Shown: positions 26,087-34,632 of the stretch, piece after piece | Layout: every line of letters begins with the position of its first letter | How positions within the stretch are numbered: position 1 is the first letter of the stretch | DNA from: Opitutaceae bacterium | GTDB lineage: Bacteria; Verrucomicrobiota; Verrucomicrobiia; Opitutales; Opitutaceae | NCBI GenBank assembly: GCA_023269585.1 | Contig: JAHFTC010000001.1 | Coordinates: 59,977-123,976 of the forward strand | Direction: 5' to 3' | DNA length: 64,000 nucleotides | Notes under the pieces: model-generated | The model's input: the letters and a program-made list of their open reading frames with translations, nothing else | Database searches by the model: none | Told to the model about the DNA's origin: nothing | Translations under genes and position numbers: made by a program

Positions 26087-27994
26087 CTACGGCAGGTTCC
26101 GGGCGGTGCGCAGCCACGGCAGGCCGAGGGCGGCGCGGTCGAGGCGTCGGGCGAGTTCGAGGAGCGCGGTGCGGACGCGGAAATACTCCGAGGGGCGGTT
26201 GCGGGCGTGCCAGAGTTCGGAGACATCGGCCTCGAAACGACGCAGGTCGTTGGCGATCGCGGCGGCATCGAGGCCGCGCGGCACCTTGCGCTTCTTGGCG
26301 AAGCACACGAGCAGCCCGCCTAGCGCCTGCATCAGTGCCTGGCCGCGGGCGGCGACGAGCGCCTCGCGCAGCGCGAGCGGGTCCTGCGGCTGCGCGGCGG
26401 CGGCGACCTGGGCGAGCTGGACGCGCAGCTTCTCGATCTTGTCGTAGGCCGCGAAGGCGGCGGCGGAATCCAGATTCAGGATGCCGACGGGGAGTCCGGT
26501 GGCGGCGTCCCACCAGTCGGCGGGGCGGTGCGGCGTGGGGTCGAACCAGAGCACGAGCTGTTTCCACGGGACGATGGCGGCGCTGCCGATCTCGCGCAGG
26601 AGCTGGGCGTACGACTGGGAGGCGTCGCCGACCTCGAGGGTGTTGAAGGCGGCGTCGAACGCGGCTGATGTGGTGGCTTTGGTGTTCCACGACGCGGCGG
26701 CGCCGAGGAGCAGGCCGTGGTGGCTGTTGCCGAGGAAGTTGATGTGGCCGCGGTCGCCCCAGTCGGTGTTGAGGAAGCCGGCGGCACCGGTGCGGCGGCC
26801 GCGTTGCGCGAAGCCGAGGATGTTGGCGGTGGCGGTGTCGAGGTCGTTGATCCAGCGGTCCCAGCCGCAGCAGCCGGGGCAGACGTAAAACGCGCGACCG
26901 GCCTTCTTGAAGAGCGCGCTCTTGGTGTCGTGGAGATCGGCGGAGTAGTCCCAGTCGAGCGCGATCGAGTCGGCGGGGACCTCGCGGACGAGCTCGGGGT
27001 GGTTGCCCACGATGTCGCCCCAGAACATGGGTACGGCGCCCTCGGCGCGGACGACGCCGAAGAGTTTCTTGAGGAAGTCGACGTAGAGGCGGCCGACGCC
27101 GTGCTTGGCCGCGAAGGCGGTGTTGCGCCCTTTGCCGAGGTCGAAGGTCTCGTCGCAGCAGAGGTTGAAGTGCTTCGAGCGGAAGAGTGGGCGTAACTCG
27201 CGGATCATCTCGGCGACGAGCGCGAAGGCGTCGGCGTTGCGGCAGTCGAGCGTGTAGTGGCCCATCCGATCCCACCAGGAGAAGGGGAGGGCGGAGCCAT
27301 CGAGCTCGTACTCGTTGAGGTGCTGTTTCCGCGGCGCGACGAGCGCGGTGTAGAAGTGGCCGAAGGTGCTGAGCGAGGGGACGAGCTCGATGTGGTGGCG
27401 GGCGCAGTGCTCGTCGAGGGCGAGGATGTCGTCGGCGGTGAGCGGGTCGGAGCCGGCCCAGATGTCGGGGTGGTTCTTGAACGCGAACGTGTGCTCCACG
27501 TAGAGCTGGAGCTGGTTGAGCTTCGCGGCGGCCATCTTCTCGACGAGGGCGAAGAGGGTGGCGCGGGTGGGGACCTTGCCGCGGGTGAGGTCGTGGTAGA
27601 AGCCGCGGACGGGGTAGTCGGGCGCGTCGGTGATTTTCAACGCCGGCAGCTCGGCGCCGCACTGGCGGACGATCTGGAGCAGCGTCTGGAGCCCGTAGAA
27701 GACACCGGCGGCATCGGCGCCGACGAGGACGATGCCTTTGGGCGAAACGGTGAGCGTGTAACTCTGGGCTGGGCCGGTGGCGCTGATGCTGCACTCGATG
27801 GCGCCTTCACCGGGAGTGAGGAAAGCGGGGGCGGCGGTGTGAGTACCGATCTCGTCGACGATGCGCTGCGCGAGGGCATCGGTGGCCGGGCCGGAGTCAT
27901 CGGGCAGGACGAGGCGTTTGGCGTGTGAGAGCGGGAAGGTGCCGCGGGTGGTGCGGATCTTTTGCGGCGGCGGAAGAAACTGGAGCGCAGGCAT
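26087..27994 (-). CDS. Beta-N-acetylhexosaminidase-like protein (glycoside hydrolase family 20)
   Basis: GH20 enzymes remove terminal N-acetylglucosamine or -galactosamine by substrate-assisted catalysis. The 635-residue protein has a GH20b-like N-terminal domain (about residues 1-125), then the barrel: 'DAPDYPVRGFYHDLTRGKVP', 'LNQLQLYVEHTFAF', 'VPSLSTFGHF', and the catalytic Asp-Glu pair in 'NLCCDETFDLGKGR' (Asp281-Glu282). 'GDRGHINFLGNSHHGLLLGA' follows, then a helical C-terminus. The ATG at 27994 is chosen because the frame beyond is arginine-rich. No signal peptide is seen at this start, so the enzyme may be cytoplasmic, acting on imported chito- or glycan fragments. Convergent with the acyltransferase fusion. 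Confidence 0.88.
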   Translation of the reverse strand: MPALQFLPPPQKIRTTRGTFPLSHAKRLVLPDDSGPATDALAQRIVDEIGTHTAAPAFLTPGEGAIECSISATGPAQSYTLTVSPKGIVLVGADAAGVFYGLQTLLQIVRQCGAELPALKITDAPDYPVRGFYHDLTRGKVPTRATLFALVEKMAAAKLNQLQLYVEHTFAFKNHPDIWAGSDPLTADDILALDEHCARHHIELVPSLSTFGHFYTALVAPRKQHLNEYELDGSALPFSWWDRMGHYTLDCRNADAFALVAEMIRELRPLFRSKHFNLCCDETFDLGKGRNTAFAAKHGVGRLYVDFLKKLFGVVRAEGAVPMFWGDIVGNHPELVREVPADSIALDWDYSADLHDTKSALFKKAGRAFYVCPGCCGWDRWINDLDTATANILGFAQRGRRTGAAGFLNTDWGDRGHINFLGNSHHGLLLGAAASWNTKATTSAAFDAAFNTLEVGDASQSYAQLLREIGSAAIVPWKQLVLWFDPTPHRPADWWDAATGLPVGILNLDSAAAFAAYDKIEKLRVQLAQVAAAAQPQDPLALREALVAARGQALMQALGGLLVCFAKKRKVPRGLDAAAIANDLRRFEADVSELWHARNRPSEYFRVRTALLELARRLDRAALGLPWLRTARNLP

Positions 27995-28119
27995 TGCGCA
28001 GGTTTGCCGAGGCGCAGGCGGGAGGGCAAGGAAGAGGGCTGGGCGGTGGCGGCGCTCGCCGGGATTTCGCCTCGACGAGGCTTGGGGTGGGCGGGATGTT
28101 GTGCCGTTAATTCCTAGAA

Positions 28120-29319
28120 ATGAGCACCGCCGGTTCCGATCTCTCCGCCCTGTTCTCCCGTCGCACACAGCGCATGCAGCGCTCGGCCATCCGCGAGATC
28201 CTCAAGGTCACCGAGGACCCGCAGATCATCTCGTTCGCGGGCGGGCTGCCGAACCCGCGCACCTTCCCGGTGGCGGACGTGGCGGAGTCGGCGGCGAAGG
28301 TCCTGCGCGAGGCGGGCACGACGGCGCTCCAGTATTCCACGACGGAGGGCTACCGGCCGCTGCGGGAGTTCATCGCGGGGCGCTATGCGACGAAACGCGG
28401 GCTGGTGGTCGACCCGGACGAGATCCTCATCACCAACGGCTCGCAGCAGGGCCTCGACCTGCTCGGCAAGGTGCTGCTCGACGCGGGCGACACGGTGCTG
28501 CTGGAACGTCCGGCGTATCTCGGGGCGATCCAGTCATTCTCGGCGTACGAACCGAAGTTCGCGACGGTGACGCTCGAGGACGACGGCCCGAACCTCGACG
28601 AGCTGCGCGCGGCGCTCGACGAGCGGAAGCCGAAGCTCTTCTACACGGTGCCGAACTTCCAGAATCCGTCGGGCCTGTCGTACTCGGCGGCCAAGCGCGC
28701 GGCGGTGGGCCGGTTGTGCGCGGAGCGTCCGGTGGTGCTCGTGGAAGACGATCCCTACGGCGAGCTGCGGTTCCGCGGGGAACCGTTGCCGGCGCTGCGG
28801 GCGTCGTGCCCGGGGAGCGTGATGCTCGGGTCGTTCTCGAAGATCGTGGCGCCGGGTCTGCGGCTGGGCTGGATCGTGGCGCCGCGGCAGCTGATGGATC
28901 TGATGGTCACGGCGAAACAGGGCGTGGATCTGCATTCGAACTACTTCTCGCAGCGCGTGGTGCACCAGCACTTGGTTGACCACAATCTGGATGCGCACAT
29001 CGCGCTGGTGCGCGATCTCTACGGCCGGCAGCGCGATGCGATGGTCGCGGCGATCCAGCGGCATTTCCCGGCCGAGGTGAAGTGCAGCGAGCCGGACGGC
29101 GGGATGTTCCTGTGGGCGCGGCTGCCGGAGGGCGTTTCCGTGATGGCGCTCTTCCAGGTGGCGATCGCGCGCAAGGTGGCGTTCGTGCCGGGGGCGGCGT
29201 TCTTCGTCGAGCCGGACGACCGGCACCTGCGGCTCAATTTCTCGAACTCCGACGAGGCGCAGATCGAGGAGGGTATCCGCCGACTGGGTGAGGCCATCCG
29301 CGAGCTGCGCCGCGGGTGA
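28120..29319 (+). CDS. PLP-dependent aminotransferase, 2-aminoadipate/MocR-type fold I
   Basis: The 399-residue protein is a class I/II aminotransferase of the LysN/aminoadipate type: 'IISFAGGLPNPRTFPV', 'LQYSTTEGYRPLREFIAGRY', 'ITNGSQQGLDLLGKV', 'TVPNFQNPSGLSYS', 'VEDDPYGELRF', PLP lysine in 'GSFSKIVAPGLRLGW' (Lys241) and 'LRLNFSNSDEAQIEEGI'. These enzymes use 2-oxoglutarate with broad amino donors (lysine-pathway, branched-chain or aromatic). There is no N-terminal GntR domain, so it is not a regulator. Its 3' end ('GAGCTGCGCCGCGGGTGA') lies inside a duplicated segment repeated 174 bp downstream. Confidence 0.9.
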   Translation: MSTAGSDLSALFSRRTQRMQRSAIREILKVTEDPQIISFAGGLPNPRTFPVADVAESAAKVLREAGTTALQYSTTEGYRPLREFIAGRYATKRGLVVDPDEILITNGSQQGLDLLGKVLLDAGDTVLLERPAYLGAIQSFSAYEPKFATVTLEDDGPNLDELRAALDERKPKLFYTVPNFQNPSGLSYSAAKRAAVGRLCAERPVVLVEDDPYGELRFRGEPLPALRASCPGSVMLGSFSKIVAPGLRLGWIVAPRQLMDLMVTAKQGVDLHSNYFSQRVVHQHLVDHNLDAHIALVRDLYGRQRDAMVAAIQRHFPAEVKCSEPDGGMFLWARLPEGVSVMALFQVAIARKVAFVPGAAFFVEPDDRHLRLNFSNSDEAQIEEGIRRLGEAIRELRRG

Positions 29320-29366
29320 GGCGGGTGTTCAGCGGGTCTTGTAATCTATTGTATTACAAGTCCGGC
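29301..29366 (+). repeat. Direct repeat copy 1 with palindrome CTTGTAAT/ATTACAAG
   Basis: This roughly 66-bp segment runs from the last codons of the aminotransferase gene through a perfect 8-bp stem CTTGTAAT / ATTACAAG with a 7-base loop (29338-29360). It is repeated at 29475-29540 with identical internal spacing. No T-run follows, so it is not a standard terminator. Confidence 0.8.
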
Positions 29367-29474
29367 AGCGCGCGGGCAATTGGGCCGACAGCGGCCGGTG
29401 GAACGCTGGTGGCGGTCGTCTGGGGTAGGTGGGGCCGTACGACCCGCCGCTTGCCGTCTGGATGAGCCAAACGG

Positions 29475-29540
29475 CGAGCTGCGCCGCGGGTGAGGCGGGG
29501 CGCTGAGCGGTCTTGTAATCTATTGTATTACAAGTTCGGC
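29475..29540 (+). repeat. Direct repeat copy 2 with palindrome CTTGTAAT/ATTACAAG
   Basis: Second copy of the repeat, offset by 174 bp. It contains a non-coding copy of the aminotransferase gene's last 19 bases (CGAGCTGCGCCGCGGGTGA) and the identical palindrome at 29512-29534. The rest of the 320-bp gap (29320-29640) shows no gene. Confidence 0.8.
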
Positions 29541-29640
29541 GAATGAAGGTTGGTCGGGCTGATGGCGGCGGGCACGCCGCAAGTCGGGAACTGGCCCGCC
29601 TGGTTTTTGCGGCCTTTGGGCCGAATTGCTTGGTTTCGGC

Positions 29641-30033
29641 TCAGACGCCGGGGACTTTGGCGCGCTTAAACTCCACTTCGATGGCGTCGATCGAGAGTTT
29701 GATCTCGTGCACGCAGATGCCCATCGAGCCGATGAAGCAGGCCAGGGAGCAGACGAAGATGGCCTGGCCGAGTCGCTCGAAGTTGTTGACGAGGGCGCCC
29801 ATGGCGAGGGCGGCGAGGATGATGGAGGCCAGCCCGAGCATCTGCATCTGGCGGATGAGGTGGAGGCGGCGGCGGATGTTGATGAGTTGGGCCTCCCAAT
29901 GCGGCTGGGGCGAGGCGAGGTGCTCGGCGAGCATCTTGCGGGCGACCCCCGTCAGGCCGAGGAAACGGTTCGTATAGGCGAGAAAGAGCAATGAGATGGC
30001 CGGGAAGATCAGCGCAGGAATGGCGGGATTCAT
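29641..30033 (-). CDS. DUF2721-family membrane protein
   Basis: This 130-residue inner-membrane protein has three hydrophobic segments: residues about 3-22 ('AIPALIFPAISLLFLAYTNR'), about 65-85 ('MLGLASIILAALAMGALVNN') and about 92-112 ('AIFVCSLACFIGSMGICVHE'). The opening and the short basic linker ('INIRRRLHLIRQMQ') match DUF2721, a family without known function. The ATG at 30033 begins the first helix; the longer frame back to 30105 is proline/arginine-rich. Nothing in its neighbourhood suggests a role. Confidence 0.8.
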   Translation of the reverse strand: MNPAIPALIFPAISLLFLAYTNRFLGLTGVARKMLAEHLASPQPHWEAQLINIRRRLHLIRQMQMLGLASIILAALAMGALVNNFERLGQAIFVCSLACFIGSMGICVHEIKLSIDAIEVEFKRAKVPGV

Positions 30034-30428
30034 CGGGGGCGGAATGTGGGTGAGAGGCGGACGTGGCTCAAGAGGAACCACGGGTGGCGGACGGCGCGGA
30101 GCCACCCGTGCAGAGGTCGAGAGGCGAGCGGTGAGGGAAATTGCGCGGCGGAAGGCGCTCGGACGACAGAAGCCAAGAACCCGGCGGGGCCGAGGGATGA
30201 CGGGAAGAAACTGCCTTTTATAACCTACTGATTATCAACTTAAGAATTTCTAGTTCCTTGAGAGGTAACGAAGAAAACGAAGAGCGGAGGGATTGGATTC
30301 CCAAGCGTCAGACCGGGGCCTCCACCCGGCAGCTGGACAAGGAACCGGAATCACTCGAGTAGAGAACTCCCGATGCTTCGAGGAGCTTCGTTTCCTTCGT
30401 TACCTTCTGTCGTCTCCGAAATTTAGAG
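30034..30428. other. Gene-free region with inverted 19-bp repeat
   Basis: A 395-bp stretch between the DUF2721 start and the radC stop. An AT-rich patch lies at 30217-30262. Two arms, GGTAACGAAGAAAACGAAG (30264-30282) and CTTCGTTTCCTTCGTTACC (30386-30404), are inverted copies differing at one base and 103 bp apart. The right arm extends to 30417 and matches the repeat at 26024-26053. No ORF with protein-like composition is visible. Confidence 0.6.
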
Positions 30429-31154
30429 TCAGAGCAGGCCGGCTTCGCGGAAGCTGTAGTAGCCGCGGCCGGCGGGGTCGCGGGTGGGCTGGCCGAGGAT
30501 GACGTGGTCGATCAGGCCGATCTCGACGGCGCGGGCGGCGGCCGAGAGTTGGCGGGTGATCTGCAGATCGGCGCTGCTGGGAGCGGGGTCGCCGCTGGGA
30601 TGATTGTGGACGGCGATGATGGCGCAGGCGCCGGCCTTGATGGCTTCACGGAAGACCTCGCGCGGATGGACGAGCGCGCTGGTGGCGGTGCCGGAGCTGA
30701 TCTCGTCGCGGCGCAGGAGGCGGTTGCGGCGGTTGAGGCTGAGCACCCAGAACTTCTCGACGACGAGGCCGAGCGTCTCGGCGCGGAAGTGCTCGGCGAC
30801 CTGATGCGGGTGCTCGAGGTCGGGGGGCACGATCTCGCGCTGGGCGAGCATGCGGCGGGAGATTTCAAGTACGCTGACGAGCTGCTGCGCCTTTACGGGA
30901 CCGATGCCCTTGACGCGGCGAAAGTCGGCGGCGGTCCAGGGGAGCAGGCCCGCGAGGCTGCCGCCGGCGGCGGCGAGCAGGTCCTCGGCGACGCACTTGA
31001 CGTTCCGGCCGGCGGAGCCGCTGCGCAGGATCATGGCGAGTTGCTCGGTGTCCGTGAGGGTTTCGGGGCCGCAGCGTTCCTGACGCTCCTGCGGGCGTTC
31101 GCCGACGGCGAGATCCTTGATACGGGGGACGGGGTAGAGGGCGGGTTCGGCCAT
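30429..31154 (-). CDS. radC: RadC-family JAB-domain protein
   Basis: The 241-residue protein has a helix-hairpin-helix part ('LLPWTAADFRRVKGIGPVKA') followed by the JAB/MPN metal-site domain, with 'VHPREVFREAIKAGACAIIA' and 'VHNHPSGDPAPSSAD' supplying the two metal-binding histidines and the aspartate. 'GLIDHVILGQ' completes the fold. RadC was named for a supposed repair role that is not established; the biochemical function is unknown. The ATG at 31154 is chosen because conserved sequence starts about 10 residues later. It lies on the minus strand downstream of fabV's terminator. Confidence 0.9.
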   Translation of the reverse strand: MAEPALYPVPRIKDLAVGERPQERQERCGPETLTDTEQLAMILRSGSAGRNVKCVAEDLLAAAGGSLAGLLPWTAADFRRVKGIGPVKAQQLVSVLEISRRMLAQREIVPPDLEHPHQVAEHFRAETLGLVVEKFWVLSLNRRNRLLRRDEISSGTATSALVHPREVFREAIKAGACAIIAVHNHPSGDPAPSSADLQITRQLSAAARAVEIGLIDHVILGQPTRDPAGRGYYSFREAGLL

Positions 31155-31303
31155 GACGGGCGAGGGTTGCACGGTGGCCGCGCCGGAGGTGAGGGCGCGG
31201 CGGTCGTCAGTGGGGCAACGAACCGGCGACAGGTGTAGCGGTTCGGGCCGGGTGTGTCCAGCCGGCGGAGGCACAGAGGGGGCTGCGGTGGCGGGTGGAC
31301 AAC

Positions 31304-31333
31304 AAAAAGGCCGGGTCGCAGAACGACTCGGCC
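31304..31333 (-). terminator. Rho-independent terminator after fabV
   Basis: Minus-strand stem GGCCGAGTCG / CGACCCGGCC with a 5-base loop followed by TTTTT, 35 bases past the fabV stop. Confidence 0.88.
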
Positions 31334-31368
31334 TGGGGTGGCGCGGATGAACGGGCGGCGGGCGCAGC

Positions 31369-32556
31369 TCAGGTGAGCTCGACGTGCGGGTCGGTCTCGG
31401 CGTCGTAGTCGATGCCGTCGAGGCCGAAACCGAAGAGCTTGAGGAAATCGGAGCGGTAGCCGGCGAAATCGGTGAGCGCGGAAAGGTTGTCGGTGTTCAC
31501 CTGCGACCAGAGCGCGGCGACGGCGGCCTGGACGTCGGGGCGCATCTCCCAGTCGTCGACGTGGACGCGGCCGGCGTCGTCGAAGGTGAGGGCGTTGCCG
31601 CCGTACATCTGGGTGCGGTAGAGGCGGTCGATCTGCTCGATACAGCCTTCGTGGAGGCCGCGCTCCTTCATGACCTTGAAGAGCATCGAAATGTAGAGCG
31701 GGACGACGGGGATGGCGGCGCTGGCCTGGGTGACGAGGGCCTTGTTGACGGAGACGAAGGCGCGGCCGTAGCCGTTGAGGCGCATGGTGGTGTTGATGCG
31801 CTTGGCGGCGGCATCGAGGTCGTTCTTGGCCATGCCGATGGTGCCGTTCTTGTAGACGGCCCAGGTGACTTCGGGTCCGACGTACGAGTAGGCGACGGTC
31901 GAGGCGCCGGGGGCGATGAGCTTGGCCTCGTCGAGGGCGTTGATCCACATCTCCCAGTCTTCGCCGCCCATCACCGCAACGGTGTCGGCGATCTCGGCCT
32001 CGGTGGCGGGCTCGATGGTGATCTCGGAAACCTCGCCGGTCTCGGTATCGACCGTCTTGTTGGTGTAGGAGGCGCCGATCGGCTTGAGGCAGGATTTGTG
32101 GACCGCACCGGTGCGCGGGTGCGTGCGGCGCGGTGAGGCGAGGGAGTAGACGATGAGGTCGACCGGGCCAACCTCGCGTTGGAGGGCCTCGATGGTCTGG
32201 CGCTTGATTTCGTCGGAGAAGGCGTCGCCGTTGATGCTTTGGGCGTAGAGGCCGGCTTTACGAGCGGCAGTGTGGAAGGCGGCGGTGTTGTACCAGCCGG
32301 CGGTGGCAGTGCGGTCCTCCTCGGAGGGCCGATCAAAGAAGACGCCGAAAGTGGCGGCGCCGGAGCCGAAAGCGGCGGCGATGCGGGAGGCCAGGCCGAA
32401 GCCCGTGGAGGCGCCGAGCACCAGCACCTTCTTGGGGCCTCCCGGGATGGGGCCGCGAGCGAGGACGACGTCGATCTGTTCTTGGACGTGAGCGGCGCAA
32501 CCTTGCGGATGGGCGGTGATACAGACGAAACCTCTGGTCTTCGGTCGGATGATCAT
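31369..32556 (-). CDS. fabV: Trans-2-enoyl-CoA/enoyl-ACP reductase FabV
   Basis: This is the NADH-dependent enoyl reductase of the FabV class, which performs the last reduction of fatty-acid elongation and is naturally insensitive to triclosan. The 395-residue length is typical. Diagnostic stretches are the N-terminal 'MIIRPKTRGFVCITAHPQGC', the cofactor loop 'VLVLGASTGFGLASRIAAAF', 'LIVYSLASPRRTHP', and the active-site region 'YSYVGPEVTWAVYKNGTIGM'. 'PVVPLYISMLFKVMKERGLH' is also present. The ATG at 32556 gives the exact FabV N-terminus. It has its own terminator. No other fab gene is nearby. Confidence 0.95.
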   Translation of the reverse strand: MIIRPKTRGFVCITAHPQGCAAHVQEQIDVVLARGPIPGGPKKVLVLGASTGFGLASRIAAAFGSGAATFGVFFDRPSEEDRTATAGWYNTAAFHTAARKAGLYAQSINGDAFSDEIKRQTIEALQREVGPVDLIVYSLASPRRTHPRTGAVHKSCLKPIGASYTNKTVDTETGEVSEITIEPATEAEIADTVAVMGGEDWEMWINALDEAKLIAPGASTVAYSYVGPEVTWAVYKNGTIGMAKNDLDAAAKRINTTMRLNGYGRAFVSVNKALVTQASAAIPVVPLYISMLFKVMKERGLHEGCIEQIDRLYRTQMYGGNALTFDDAGRVHVDDWEMRPDVQAAVAALWSQVNTDNLSALTDFAGYRSDFLKLFGFGLDGIDYDAETDPHVELT

Positions 32557-32717
32557 CGTAGAGGCAGGGGAGGCTCGGCCCGAGAGGCGTACAGGCAAGA
32601 GGTAAACTGCCTCCGACCGGAAGGTATTCTCCGGCCTCCGGCGTGGCTTTGGGTCGCGGAAAAGCGCTTATGGACACCGTCAGGCGTCGCGGAGGGGGGC
32701 AGCCAATACTGCGGACA

Positions 32718-32751
32718 AGAGTCGAGCGACGAGCGTCGAGCGACGAGAGCC
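32718..32751. repeat. Short degenerate GAGCGACGAGC tandem
   Basis: In the 295-bp gap upstream of fabV, GTCGAGCGACGAGC is immediately repeated as GTCGAGCGACGAGA, a 14-bp tandem. The remainder of 32557-32851 shows no gene or hairpin. Confidence 0.6.
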
Positions 32752-32851
32752 AGATCATTGAGGAGAAACCGGAACGGCCGAGCGGCTCGGATTTTGCCAC
32801 CGACGGTTCGCGCTCGTCCGTCGCACACGACCCTCGTCTGGATCGACAGGT

Positions 32852-32944
32852 TCAAATCAGCCACAGTCCCAATGTGCCGAGTACTAGGAGTGCCGCGATG
32901 ACGAGGAGGATCGTCTGCTCCTGCTTGGTGACTCGGAAGGGCAT
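32852..32944 (-). CDS. Small single-pass membrane protein (30 residues)
   Basis: A 30-codon frame encodes a charged N-terminus ('MPFRVTKQEQ') and one hydrophobic helix ('TILLVIAALLVLGTLGLWLI') ending at the stop. It lies 79 bp downstream of the response-regulator fusion on the same strand. The topology-like composition and absence of a competing gene support it, but there is no family to compare with. It could also be chance. Confidence 0.5.
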   Translation of the reverse strand: MPFRVTKQEQTILLVIAALLVLGTLGLWLI

Positions 32945-33023
32945 GGGGGAATGGGCGAGGCGGTGCAATCGGCTCTCGGATGTTTCTTTCCGTCGGCAAT
33001 CCGGGACTCGTGGATGCGGCGAC

Positions 33024-34373
33024 TTACTGCGCCGTGGCGGCCGGGGATTGGGCCCGGGGTTTGCGCTGGAGCAGGATCTCCATCCCCTCGGCGGCGGCAT
33101 CGATCTGGAGGGCGCCGCCCGCACTGGCCGCGAGTTCGCGCGCGTGGGCGACCAGCCGATCGATCGTGGCGTCGTCGTGAGTGGGATCGTGGTGGAACAG
33201 GATCAGGCGCTTCACCTTCGCCTGCAGCGCGAGGCGGACGGTGTCGTCGACGCAGCTATGGCCCCAGCCGACTCGCCGCTCATATTCCTCGGCGGTGTAT
33301 TGTGCATCGCAGATGAAGACTTCCGCGCCGCTCGCGAACTCGGCGAGGAGCTGGTTCTTGTAGGAGTTGAAATCGTCGGACTCGTCGCCGCCATTGGCTT
33401 GGATGCGGACGGGGCGCGGTCGCGGGAAGGGCATGATCTCGGTGTCCGGCATGAACACGACTCCACCGCCCGGAGTGCCCAGCCGGTAACCCAACGTGAC
33501 TCCGGGATGATGGGTGAAGATCGCCTGGACCGGGACGCGGCCGGCGCGGAACTCCAGCTCGTGGAGTTCGCGGACGACGATGTTGCCGGCCAGTTGGTCC
33601 ATCCCGATGGGGAAGACGGTGCTGTCCATCTGCGCCGAGAGGGTCTTGAGGAGGCTCTGCTTGGCGCCTTCGTAGCCGAGGACGGTGATGCTGCTCCCGC
33701 GAGCGTGAATCGGGCTAAAAAAGGGCAATCCCTGAATGTGGTCCCAATGGGTGTGAGTAAGGAGCAGTTGGACGGAGATTGGGCGGCCGGCGAACTCGCG
33801 CCGGAGGGCTTCGCCGAGGGGCCGGATGCCCGTGCCGGCATCGAGCACAACGATGTCTTCGCCGACGCGCACCTCGACGCACGTCGTGTTGCCGCCGTAG
33901 CGCACGGTCTCGGGTCCGGGGGTGGCGATCGAGCCCCGCACGCCCCAAAAACGGATGCGGGCAGAATCGGCCACCGGTGGAGCGGGGTCGGCCGGGCCGG
34001 CGGCGGCGGGAAGTGGGATCGAGTCGAGGATTTCGGCGATCTGGCCAGGGGGGACGGGCTTGATCAGGACGTGGTTGGCGCCGGCCTCGAGCGCGTTCTG
34101 GCGATCACCGGGGAAGCTGCTGCCGGTGGTCACGATGATGGTGATGTCGCCCAGTTCGTCGCGGCGGGCGCGGATGGCCCGGCAGACGTTGAAGCCGGTG
34201 GTGCCCGGCATGAGCAGATCGCAGATGACCGCGGCGGGCCGGTGGTTGGCGACGAGGGCGAGACCGTCGTTGCCGTTGTCGGCTTCGATCACCTGCCAAC
34301 GGGAGGCCTCAAGGTGGCGCACGAGCATCCCGCGGATGACCGGTTCGTCGTCGATGACCACGATCGTTTTCAT
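33024..34373 (-). CDS. Response-regulator receiver fused to metallo-beta-lactamase-fold hydrolase
   Basis: The 449-residue protein has a CheY-like receiver (residues 1-115): acidic pair 'VIDDEP', phospho-acceptor Asp52 in 'VICDLLMPGTTG', conserved Lys105 in 'VLIKPV'. After a proline/alanine linker comes an MBL-fold domain (about 138-440) with 'FWGVRGSIATPGPETVRYGG', the metal motif 'HTHWDH' (207-212) and 'LILFHHDPTHDD'. The MBL part resembles the phosphodiesterase/RNase Z-like branch ('RFWGVRGS' family). Phosphorylation could thus gate hydrolysis, perhaps of a cyclic nucleotide, but the substrate is unknown. No histidine kinase is adjacent. Confidence 0.88.
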   Translation of the reverse strand: MKTIVVIDDEPVIRGMLVRHLEASRWQVIEADNGNDGLALVANHRPAAVICDLLMPGTTGFNVCRAIRARRDELGDITIIVTTGSSFPGDRQNALEAGANHVLIKPVPPGQIAEILDSIPLPAAAGPADPAPPVADSARIRFWGVRGSIATPGPETVRYGGNTTCVEVRVGEDIVVLDAGTGIRPLGEALRREFAGRPISVQLLLTHTHWDHIQGLPFFSPIHARGSSITVLGYEGAKQSLLKTLSAQMDSTVFPIGMDQLAGNIVVRELHELEFRAGRVPVQAIFTHHPGVTLGYRLGTPGGGVVFMPDTEIMPFPRPRPVRIQANGGDESDDFNSYKNQLLAEFASGAEVFICDAQYTAEEYERRVGWGHSCVDDTVRLALQAKVKRLILFHHDPTHDDATIDRLVAHARELAASAGGALQIDAAAEGMEILLQRKPRAQSPAATAQ

Positions 34374-34632
34374 TGGGCGGGGGGCGGGCGGCGGCGCACC
34401 CCGAGGCGACCGATCGCCTCGGTTTCGGTTTGGAGAAACCCCGTATGCCTGCCCATGGGGCCCGGAAGGTGGCCACGGCCATGGTCGCTGGCAAGCGCAG
34501 GGTGCGGCGCCGGCGCGAAAAGTGTCCGGCAGCTGGTGACAGGGGACGCGGGGCGCAGTGGGGCGGCGAGTGCGTGCGCGCTCGGAGCGTTCGAACGTTC
34601 GCGGGCCTGCGCCGCCAACCGGACGGTTGGCG
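34374..34632. other. Intergenic spacer, no gene seen
   Basis: About 260 bp between two minus-strand genes. A short palindrome CGTTCGAACG occurs near 34588. No T-run terminator and no RNA gene is visible. Confidence 0.3.

Noticed and set aside
22581..27794. 1737-codon minus-strand open frame
   Set aside because: It runs opposite the transporter-acyltransferase fusion and through GH20 in another frame; arginine/histidine-rich, no motifs.
29338..29360. Palindrome CTTGTAAT/ATTACAAG as a Rho-independent terminator
   Set aside because: Too AT-rich and lacks a following T-run; also duplicated, so treated as a repeat.
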